6,061 nucleotides of DNA, taken from contig CAZVJA010000275.1 in assembly GCA_964626885.1 (NCBI GenBank), positions 1 to 6,061 on the forward strand. Direction: 5' to 3'. The DNA is from CAZVJA01 sp964626885. GTDB taxonomy: Bacteria; Planctomycetota; Planctomycetia; Planctomycetales; Planctomycetaceae. Shown piece after piece: positions 1-5,278 of the stretch (the first letter of the stretch is position 1; the number at the start of each line of letters is the position of its first letter). A program made the translations under genes and the position numbers. The notes beneath the pieces were generated by a model. It saw nothing but the letters and a program-made list of their open reading frames with translations. It was not told where the DNA came from and searched no databases.

Positions 1-115
1 CGAGAAACTTCGCCCGGCAGTGCTCGCAGCAGAAGTAAAATGTCTCTCCGTCCCGCTCGGCCTTTAAGGCGGTCGCCTCGTCGACTTCCATGTGGCAGAT
101 AGGGTCGCGCGCCAT
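1..115 (-). CDS. YHS-domain protein, N-terminal fragment (probably copper-type P-ATPase)
   Basis: Reading leftwards from ATG at 115-113, 38 residues are visible before the window ends. They begin MARDPICHMEV and continue to a FYFCCEHC segment. This is the YHS pattern: a DPxCxM start, a short strand-rich stretch, then a second cysteine cluster (C7, then C29, C30 and C33). YHS domains bind heavy metals and are often found at the N-terminus of copper-translocating P-type ATPases of the CopA type, or as small stand-alone proteins. The ATPase is favoured because the domain lies at the extreme N-terminus, but the rest of the protein is outside the window. The usual glycine of DPVCGM is histidine here. 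No strong ribosome binding site is seen before the ATG. The gene is divergent from the transaminase and probably unrelated to the sugar locus. Confidence 0.72.
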   Translation of the reverse strand, partial: MARDPICHMEVDEATALKAERDGETFYFCCEHCRAKFL

Positions 116-365
116 GTTCTTATGCTTTGAGAGAAAGAGAGTCGCGGAAGAATGCTTTCAGGGTCGTATTTCCCGGAATTATTAATTCTACGCATCTGGA
201 ACTGTGGAACCATCGTCGTAACCGAATTCCGCGTATCGGAAAAGCCGGACAAACACCGCTCGGGGATCGCGAAATTTCTATAAGAACCGGACATGCCCCC
301 TCCCCCAACGGTGTGTTACCATCAAGTTTGGATGCTTTTTGTCACCAAGATTTCCGGGACGCGGC
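116..365. other. Divergent intergenic region
   Basis: This 250-bp stretch separates the leftward YHS gene from the rightward transaminase gene and should hold promoters for both. I see no convincing coding region; an open frame from about 127 to 438 overlaps the transaminase start and has no recognisable protein character. Visible elements are a perfect AT-rich palindrome at 176-188, two TGGAAC hexamers at 197-202 and 205-210, a TTCCG/CGGAA inverted repeat at 227-241, and a TATAAG hexamer at 279-284 that could be a -10 box for the transaminase. No good -35 box lies at the right distance from that hexamer, so no promoter is called with confidence. Confidence 0.6.
176..188. repeat. 13-bp perfect AT-rich palindrome
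   Basis: GAATTA, a central T, then TAATTC form a perfect inverted repeat in the divergent intergenic region, about 60 bp upstream of the YHS gene start. With a one-base centre it would not form an RNA hairpin, but it has the shape of a DNA site for a dimeric regulator, or it may be part of an AT-rich promoter. Its function is unknown. Confidence 0.4.
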
Positions 366-1514
366 ATGGAAACCCGAATTCCGTTCAACAAGCCGTTCAT
401 TGCCGGCAAAGAGTTGTATTACATCGCCCAGGCGGTGACGTTTAACAACTTGTCCGGCGACGGCTATTTCACCCGTCAATGCACCCGATTGCTGGAACAG
501 AAGTTCGGCATCCATCGTGTGCAGTTGACCCCCTCCTGCACCGCGGCGCTGGAGATGGCCGCGATGCTCTGCAACCTCGGTCCCGGCGACGAAGTCATTC
601 TGCCGTCGTTTACGTTCGTTTCGACCGCGAATGCGATCGCCAGGCTGGGCGCCAAACCGGTCTTCGTCGACATTCGACCGGACACTTTGAACATTGATGA
701 AAACCTCATCGAACCGGCCATCAACGAAAAAACTCGTGCCATCTTCGTCGTCCATTATGCGGGTGTCGCCTGCGAGATGGAGCGGATCATGGCCACCGCC
801 CGCAAACATGGCCTGCTCGTCGTCGAAGACGCCGCCCAGGCGGTCAACGCATTTTACAACGGACGCGCGCTCGGCTCGATCGGCCAGCTTGGCTGCTATA
901 GCTTTCATGAAACAAAAAACTACATCAGCGGCGAAGGGGGGGCCTTGTGCATCAACGATCCCGCGCTCGTTGAGCGGGCGGAGATCATTCGCGATAAGGG
1001 AACGAACCGCCAGAAATTCTTCCGCGGTCTCGTCGACAAATACACCTGGGTCGACATTGGCTCCTCGTATGTCCCCAGCGAAATCGTTTCCGCATTTCTC
1101 TGCGGACAACTCGAGATGATGGGGCCCATTTCCGATCGTCGCCGAGATATTTACCAATACTATCGTCAGGCGTTCAAACCGCTCGAAGCCGCGGGGCTTC
1201 TGCAGATTCCTCACATTCCGGAAGACTGCACGAGCAACTACCATATGTTTTACGTTGTGACCCGCGATGCACACACGCGCGACGGTCTGCTCGGCCACCT
1301 ACAGCAGCGCGGTATTGGTGCTGTGTTTCATTACGTGCCGCTGCACTCCTCGCCGATGGGGCGAAAACTCGGGTGTAGCGACGTATCGCTCCCCGTCACC
1401 GATTCCGTCAGTGCCCGTCTGCTGCGGCTGCCGTTCTATTACACAATCACCGAAGCGGAGCAGGCGGAAGTCGTGCGGGAAATTTCCGAATTTCTGCACG
1501 GACAAACCCGCTGA
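366..1514 (+). CDS. wecE: dTDP-4-amino-4,6-dideoxygalactose transaminase (WecE/RffA type)
   Basis: This PLP enzyme of the DegT/DnrJ/EryC1/StrS family transfers an amino group, in the known family from glutamate, to C4 of dTDP-4-keto-6-deoxyglucose, giving dTDP-Fuc4N in the cytoplasm. The 382 residues align end to end with Escherichia coli WecE (376 aa) as I remember it. Shared blocks include IPFN (5-8), GDGYFTR (31-37), LTPSCTA (54-60), PSFTFVSTANA (80-90), the VHYAGVACEM block (129-138), VVEDAAQ (152-158; D155 should contact the PLP ring nitrogen), SFHETKNY (179-186; K184 is the Schiff-base lysine), the KGTNR and DKYTWVDIGSSY blocks, and HYVPLHSSP (322-330). The ATG at 366 is preferred over an in-frame TTG at 339 because homology starts there and GGGA lies 6 bases upstream. 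It stands alone on its strand, convergent with the methyltransferase. Related 3-amino or 4-amino sugar transaminases are possible, but the match is specific. Confidence 0.92.
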   Translation: METRIPFNKPFIAGKELYYIAQAVTFNNLSGDGYFTRQCTRLLEQKFGIHRVQLTPSCTAALEMAAMLCNLGPGDEVILPSFTFVSTANAIARLGAKPVFVDIRPDTLNIDENLIEPAINEKTRAIFVVHYAGVACEMERIMATARKHGLLVVEDAAQAVNAFYNGRALGSIGQLGCYSFHETKNYISGEGGALCINDPALVERAEIIRDKGTNRQKFFRGLVDKYTWVDIGSSYVPSEIVSAFLCGQLEMMGPISDRRRDIYQYYRQAFKPLEAAGLLQIPHIPEDCTSNYHMFYVVTRDAHTRDGLLGHLQQRGIGAVFHYVPLHSSPMGRKLGCSDVSLPVTDSVSARLLRLPFYYTITEAEQAEVVREISEFLHGQTR

Positions 1515-1532
1515 TCCACGTCTCTTCGCGGC

Positions 1533-1561
1533 AAAGGTGATTGCACCACGCGATCACGTTT
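1533..1561 (+). terminator. Probable intrinsic terminator between convergent genes
   Basis: GTGATTGC (1537-1544) and GCGATCAC (1550-1557) pair into an 8-bp stem, with one U-G wobble in the plus-strand RNA, around the 5-base loop ACCAC. AAAG precedes the stem and GTTT follows it. It starts 18 bp after the transaminase stop and reaches across the stop codon of the opposing methyltransferase gene. In minus-strand RNA the same hairpin carries a C-A mismatch and is followed by CTTT, so it may act in both directions, better on plus. The U tract is only three bases, so strength is uncertain. Confidence 0.45.
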
Positions 1562-2222
1562 CGGCCGGTCCCGAACGATACGGCGCGAAGACCGGATAAT
1601 CCGACGCAAATCCGTCGTCATGCCGGATCGCCACGCAGAACTCGAACGGCATGTAATCATGCTTGAGTATCGCCCGCTTGCTGAATGACAGGCCAAGGTC
1701 GAGCACGCGACCTGCTTCGACGTGAAACAAGTGCTCGTGCGGACGGTCCGCCGTCGCGCTCAGAAAATCCGCGACGATTGCCACGCTCGTCCGCTGCCAC
1801 ATCGCCCCGAGCGTGCCGCGGACGAACTCCCAATTGTCGCCCTGAAGCTTGTGGTTGAACACGCCGATCGCGACTGCCACCTCGGCTCGAAAATCGAGCG
1901 GTTCCGTGGAAAGATCAACACACTCGAACTTCGCCCCCTGCGAACCGTATCGCCGGCGTCCCTCTTCCAGCAGATCGGAGCAGATGTCGACCCCGAGGTA
2001 GTCCCCTTGCCAACCCAGCTGGGTCAAATGCCCGAACAAATCGCCGAACCCACAGCCAACGTCGAGAATCGACCGAAAATCGCGGCCGAGCAGCTCCAGC
2101 ACCGCCGCAAACCGAATTTCTTGCCGTCCGTTGTTCCAGCCGAGCGTCCGTGGATCGTAACCGAACTGTGCAAACCGTTCCCGGTAGCGCGCCACGGTCT
2201 CGGTTCGGTCACGCTCAAGCAT
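1554..2222 (-). CDS. Class I SAM-dependent methyltransferase
   Basis: The 222-residue protein has the Rossmann fold signature of class I methyltransferases. Motif I is ILDVGCGFGD (52-61), which binds S-adenosylmethionine; LGVDIC (76-81) follows, with D79 placed to hold the ribose hydroxyls. Later strands include VAVAIGVFNH (115-124). An N-terminal helical part (ARYRERFAQFGYDP, 11-24) precedes the fold, and no membrane segment is seen. The ATG at 2222 is chosen over an upstream in-frame start inside the glycosyltransferase gene, because AGGA lies 8 bases before it and homology-like sequence begins there. It overlaps the glycosyltransferase stop by 8 bp, which suggests translational coupling. 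The substrate cannot be read from the sequence. By context it could be a sugar hydroxyl or amine, or an acyl substituent of a surface glycan. Confidence 0.82.
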   Translation of the reverse strand: MLERDRTETVARYRERFAQFGYDPRTLGWNNGRQEIRFAAVLELLGRDFRSILDVGCGFGDLFGHLTQLGWQGDYLGVDICSDLLEEGRRRYGSQGAKFECVDLSTEPLDFRAEVAVAIGVFNHKLQGDNWEFVRGTLGAMWQRTSVAIVADFLSATADRPHEHLFHVEAGRVLDLGLSFSKRAILKHDYMPFEFCVAIRHDDGFASDYPVFAPYRSGPAET

Positions 2223-3186
2223 GGTTGTTATCCTGCGGTGTAGTCGAGTCGGCGTGGTTCGAGTGAACCTCCATAACAATGCAGGGGCGGTGTTTCACTT
2301 CGGTGAAGATCTGCGCGATGTACATTCCGACGATGCCTATCGCCAATACATTCAGTCCGCCAAAGAACGAAATGGTGACGATGGTCGACGCCCAGCCCGA
2401 TTGATAATCGAACCCCAAAAGCAAAATACGGATCAGCAGATACACGATCGCGACGGCGCTGCAGGTCGAAACCGCGACTCCCAATCCTGCCAGATACCAC
2501 AGCGGGCGGGCACTGAACGACGCAAGGCTCGACAGCGCGACGTGCAGCTTTCTTCGGAATGTCCACGCCGTCGAACCTTTGTGCGTCTTTTCAGCTGTGA
2601 TTCCGACTTGCCGAAAACCGGTGATGCAGAACAATCCGCCGAGAAACAATTCTCGTTCCGTATGCGAAAGGAGCGCCTGCACGTAACGACGAGTCATCAG
2701 CCGCGCGATCATCCAGTTGGCGGGCACCTGCACGTCTGACAGGAAGTTGAACAATTTGTAAAAGGCCGCTCCCGATACTCGCTCGAACCAACCCCCTTTG
2801 CGCTTCACCGGCACGACATACGCCACGTCGGCCGATGCCCCATTCGGTCCCGTTTCCTTTAGCTTTTCGTGCAGCGGTTTGAACAATTCCGGCGGCTCTT
2901 CGAGGTCACAGTCGATCAGGAATACCAGATCGCCTTGCGCGTGTTGCAGACCGGTCATAATCGCCCGATGGTGTCCAAAATTCCGCGAAAGGCGGACGAC
3001 GCTGACGCGCTCGGTTCGATCGAGAAACCGCTGGGCAACCGCCGCCGAATCATCGGGGGAACCGTCGTCAACGAAGATGAACTCGATCTCGGAGCAGATC
3101 GGTGAGACTGCGGCGACGACTCGCTGGTAGAACTCCTCCAGGTAAGGCGAGGAGCGGTACATGGTGGTGACGACACTGACGAGCAT
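2215..3186 (-). CDS. Membrane-anchored GT2 glycosyltransferase (DPM1/GtrB/ArnC-like)
   Basis: The protein has 323 residues from the ATG at 3186. A GT-A catalytic domain comes first: LVSVVTTMY (2-10), VDDGSPDDS (39-47) for nucleotide binding, SRNFGHHRAIMTGL (67-80), and DCDLEEPPE (92-100) with the metal-binding acidic motif. Two hydrophobic segments follow, at about 230-257 and 268-294, then the EVKHRPCIV tail (296-304) typical of polyprenyl-phosphate glycosyltransferases. Such enzymes transfer a sugar from a nucleotide donor to undecaprenyl phosphate, or sometimes to a lipid-linked glycan, at the inner face of the cytoplasmic membrane. It is the first gene of a two-gene minus-strand unit with the methyltransferase. 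The start is uncertain: an in-frame TTG at 3204 would add six residues, and neither start has a well-spaced ribosome binding site. Donor and acceptor are unknown; an amino sugar from the neighbouring transaminase pathway is one possibility. Confidence 0.87.
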   Translation of the reverse strand: MLVSVVTTMYRSSPYLEEFYQRVVAAVSPICSEIEFIFVDDGSPDDSAAVAQRFLDRTERVSVVRLSRNFGHHRAIMTGLQHAQGDLVFLIDCDLEEPPELFKPLHEKLKETGPNGASADVAYVVPVKRKGGWFERVSGAAFYKLFNFLSDVQVPANWMIARLMTRRYVQALLSHTERELFLGGLFCITGFRQVGITAEKTHKGSTAWTFRRKLHVALSSLASFSARPLWYLAGLGVAVSTCSAVAIVYLLIRILLLGFDYQSGWASTIVTISFFGGLNVLAIGIVGMYIAQIFTEVKHRPCIVMEVHSNHADSTTPQDNNHA

Positions 3187-3264
3187 GAATTCGAGTGTAG
3201 CCAACCCTTCACGGCATTTGCAATTACCTCCATCGGACCGTTAGCGTAGAGAACGGGAGTCAAC
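3187..3264. promoter_or_regulatory. Divergent promoter region
   Basis: Only 78 bp separate the start of the leftward glycosyltransferase gene from that of the rightward ATP-grasp gene, so promoters for both units probably lie here or reach into the gene ends. On the plus strand TTGCAA (3218-3223) and TAGCGT (3242-3247), 18 bp apart, are a weak -35/-10 candidate. GGGAG at 3255-3259 is a good ribosome binding site, 5 bases before the ATG at 3265. On the minus strand a strong GGAGGT (3231-3226) stands 8 bases before an ATG that opens only a two-codon frame; see findings. Confidence 0.45.
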
Positions 3265-4515
3265 ATGTCGGAACAGCTTTCCTATCTTCCAGATCGCGGA
3301 AATCTCATCGGTCGATATGACGGAAGCCGGTTGCTCTTTTTGCCGGGAGGAGCATGGCAAGTGCCGGTCATCAAGCTGGCGCGCGCGATGGGGTTTTTCG
3401 TGATTTGTGCCGACGGCACACCCCATGCGCCCGGCTTCGCCGCGGCGGACGAAGGGGTGCGCGTGCCGCTGCAAGACATTGACGCGCTGGTCGAGATCGC
3501 CCGTTCGCGAAACGTGGATGCCGTGATGACCGAGCAGACCGACTTCGCGGTTTCCATCGTCGCGCGAGTGGCCGATGCGCTTGGCCTCAAGGGACTGCCT
3601 GTCGACGTCGCCATCGCCGCGACCAACAAGCGAATCATGCGCGAGCAGGCCCGCGCCGCGGGAATCCGGCAGCCGGAGTTCCATGTCTGCACGACCGAGG
3701 CCGACGTCCGCGACGCCATCGCGCGGTTCGGGCTGCCCCTCTTCTGCAAGCCGGTCGATGCCCAGTCGAGCCGGGGTGTCGGCGTGATCGACCGGCAGGA
3801 TGATGCATTGATCGGCCGAACGCTCGACCGCGCGCTTGCGGCGTCGATTCAAAAACAGGCGCTCGTCGAACAGCAAATCATTGGGACGGAATGCACCGTC
3901 GAAGGATTCGTGGTAGACGGACATCCGACCACCCTCGCCATTTCCGACAAGGAACATTACGCCGACCTCCCCGGTGTGGCCCGGACGTTGACCTGGCCGG
4001 CGGCGTTCCCAAGGCAGATTCTCGATCGTATCGCGGCTGCGAATGACGCAGTCGTTCGGGCGCTGAAAATTCCGTTCGGCATCACGCACGCGGAGTTCAT
4101 CGTCGACGCGCAGGGAGAGCCCTGGTTCGTCGAAACCGCGGCCCGCGGCGGCGGTTCGCGAATCCCCACGCATATCGTACCGGCCGTTTGCGGATTCGAT
4201 CCGACTCCCGCGTTGATCGACACCCTGATGGAACATGCTCCCGAAGTCCGCACCCCCTTTCATCGCTCCTGCCAACTGCGGTTTCTTCGCTTCCCCACCG
4301 GGAAAACCATCCGCGGTTTTCCGAACCTCGCGGAGCTGCGCGCCCGTCCCGGGGTTCTCGATCTGCATCTCAATTACCAACCGGGTGAGACGATCGGCCA
4401 GGTTGACGACGACCGCAGCCGGCATGGCTTCGTCATTGCAGCAGGAGAGAACCGCCGCGAAGCCGTCTCCCTTGCCGATCTGGTCGAGGTGGAACTGGTC
4501 GTCGAGTGGGAGTAA
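3265..4515 (+). CDS. ATP-grasp carboxylate-amine ligase family protein
   Basis: This 416-residue soluble protein has the order of an ATP-grasp enzyme. A pre-ATP-grasp Rossmann-like domain (about 22-115) has FLPGGAWQVPVIKLA (25-39) and CADGTPHAP (48-56). Next are NKRIMREQ (121-128), FCKPVDAQSSRGVGV (160-174) with K162 and the glycine-rich ATP loop, and VEQQIIGTECTVEGFV (201-216). HAEFIVD (275-281) and the FVETAARGGG region (288-297) supply E277 and E290, the likely Mg-ATP ligands. A C-terminal domain (about 330-416) follows. Family members activate a carboxylate as acyl phosphate and attack it with an amine or other nucleophile, as in PurK, PurT, LysX and BacD. Here it may form an amide on an amino sugar or small metabolite, which is inferred from neighbours only. 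The ATG has GGGAG 5 bases upstream. It is the first gene of the rightward unit; a 109-bp gap separates it from the RraA-like gene. Confidence 0.85.
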   Translation: MSEQLSYLPDRGNLIGRYDGSRLLFLPGGAWQVPVIKLARAMGFFVICADGTPHAPGFAAADEGVRVPLQDIDALVEIARSRNVDAVMTEQTDFAVSIVARVADALGLKGLPVDVAIAATNKRIMREQARAAGIRQPEFHVCTTEADVRDAIARFGLPLFCKPVDAQSSRGVGVIDRQDDALIGRTLDRALAASIQKQALVEQQIIGTECTVEGFVVDGHPTTLAISDKEHYADLPGVARTLTWPAAFPRQILDRIAAANDAVVRALKIPFGITHAEFIVDAQGEPWFVETAARGGGSRIPTHIVPAVCGFDPTPALIDTLMEHAPEVRTPFHRSCQLRFLRFPTGKTIRGFPNLAELRARPGVLDLHLNYQPGETIGQVDDDRSRHGFVIAAGENRREAVSLADLVEVELVVEWE

Positions 4516-4624
4516 CGCACTCTGAAAGATCCCGGCTTGCCAAGCGTCTTGAATTGGCGGACACTGAAAGTATTGCATTTCATTCGCCATTCGCGGAACG
4601 CCACGTTCCGAGGGAGATCACTCC
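4516..4624 (+). other. Gap within the rightward unit, with palindrome and possible promoter
   Basis: This 109-bp stretch between the ATP-grasp and RraA-like genes has no convincing coding sequence. It contains an 11-bp odd palindrome, GCTTG-C-CAAGC at 4535-4545; two CTGAAAG heptamers at 4522-4528 and 4564-4570, 42 bp apart; a poor promoter candidate, TTGAAT (4549-4554) and TATTGC (4571-4576) with a 16-bp spacer; and the hairpin at 4594-4610. No U-rich tract follows any inverted repeat, so there is no evident terminator. Readthrough from the ATP-grasp gene is plausible, perhaps with an internal promoter. Confidence 0.4.
4594..4610 (+). promoter_or_regulatory. Hairpin next to the ribosome binding site of the RraA-like gene
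   Basis: CGGAACG (4594-4600) and CGTTCCG (4604-4610) form a perfect 7-bp stem with a 3-base CCA loop. The stem ends directly at the ribosome binding site AGGGAGA (4611-4617), 7 bases before the ATG at 4625. Without a following U tract it is not an intrinsic terminator. It could affect translation start, protect a processed 5' end, or be a protein-binding site. The role is inferred from position only. Confidence 0.4.
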
Positions 4625-5278
4625 ATGGAAACGGTCGCCGAAAAAATCATCGACAAGATCCAGCGTAATCGCATCTCGACGACCGAAGTCGCCGACTGCC
4701 TCGACAAATCGGGCGCCATCACCCGCGTCCGTGCGCTCAACCGCGGCCATCACCGTGTCGGTTCGGTCTTCTGGACCTATGCTTACAACGAAAGCAATTG
4801 GGAACTCCACGAACAGATCCGCGACGTACCGAAGGGGAGCATCGTCCTCACGGAAGCGTTCGACTGCGGTGATCGGGCCATTTACGGCAGCCTCGTGGCG
4901 AAGTTTCTCGTGTTGTATCGCCAGGCCAGCGCGCTGGTCGTCTGCGGACTGCTCCGGGATATTCCGCACCTCATCAAGGAAAACTGGCCGGTCTGGATAG
5001 AAGGGCAAACTCCCGTCGGCTGCTTCAACCGGCAGAACGATCGCCCGCTCGATGCTGCAATTCTCGCCGAGCGCCGCAACCTGTATGACGGAGCGATCGC
5101 CGTCTGCGACGATACCGGCGTGGTCGTCATCTCCCGCGAAAACGTCACCGAGGACTTCCTCAAGAAACTCGACTGGATCGAAGAACAGGAAGATGTCTGG
5201 TTCGATTGCGTCGATCGCAAAAAGTGGGACACATACGAGACAGTCTGTCTCAAACGGTACGAGAAAGAAAATCGATGA
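4625..5278 (+). CDS. RraA/HMG-aldolase-like family protein
   Basis: The 217-residue protein belongs to the RraA-like fold, which includes the RNase E inhibitor RraA and class II 4-hydroxy-4-methyl-2-oxoglutarate (HMG/CHA) aldolases. STTEVADCLDKSG (18-30) matches the family's N-terminal helix; the DCGDRAIYGSLVAK region (80-93) matches the G-rich loop and following helix; VVCGLLRDIPHL (105-116) has the R111-D112 pair that in the aldolases binds substrate and metal; DDTGVVVIS (162-170) is the closing strand. It is longer than E. coli RraA (161 aa) and has an extra acidic and basic C-terminal tail (about 180-217). The retained Arg-Asp pair favours an aldolase or decarboxylase-like enzyme acting on an oxo-acid, but the substrate is unknown. 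AGGGAGA 7 bases upstream supports the ATG at 4625. Its stop overlaps the next start as ATGA, so the two products are probably made together. Confidence 0.8.
   Translation: METVAEKIIDKIQRNRISTTEVADCLDKSGAITRVRALNRGHHRVGSVFWTYAYNESNWELHEQIRDVPKGSIVLTEAFDCGDRAIYGSLVAKFLVLYRQASALVVCGLLRDIPHLIKENWPVWIEGQTPVGCFNRQNDRPLDAAILAERRNLYDGAIAVCDDTGVVVISRENVTEDFLKKLDWIEEQEDVWFDCVDRKKWDTYETVCLKRYEKENR

Noticed and set aside
279..284. TATAAG as a -10 box for the transaminase gene
   Set aside because: No acceptable -35 hexamer lies 16-18 bp upstream, so a promoter call is not supported beyond a mention.
127..438. Possible small plus-strand gene of about 103 codons before the transaminase
   Set aside because: It overlaps the transaminase start in another frame, has a low-complexity Arg/Ser-rich translation and no good ribosome binding site.
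342..1298. Minus-strand open frame of about 318 codons opposite the transaminase gene
   Set aside because: The transaminase matches WecE along its whole length; the antisense frame has no family resemblance and is a codon-bias shadow.
1722..2739. Plus-strand frames opposite the methyltransferase and GT2 genes
   Set aside because: Their translations lack recognisable domains, while the minus strand shows intact SAM-binding and GT2 motifs.
3241..4590. Long minus-strand open frame of about 449 codons opposite the ATP-grasp gene
   Set aside because: The plus strand carries clear ATP-grasp motifs with a good ribosome binding site. The antisense translation is rich in Arg, Asp and Gly with no recognisable domain, as expected from GC-rich codon bias.
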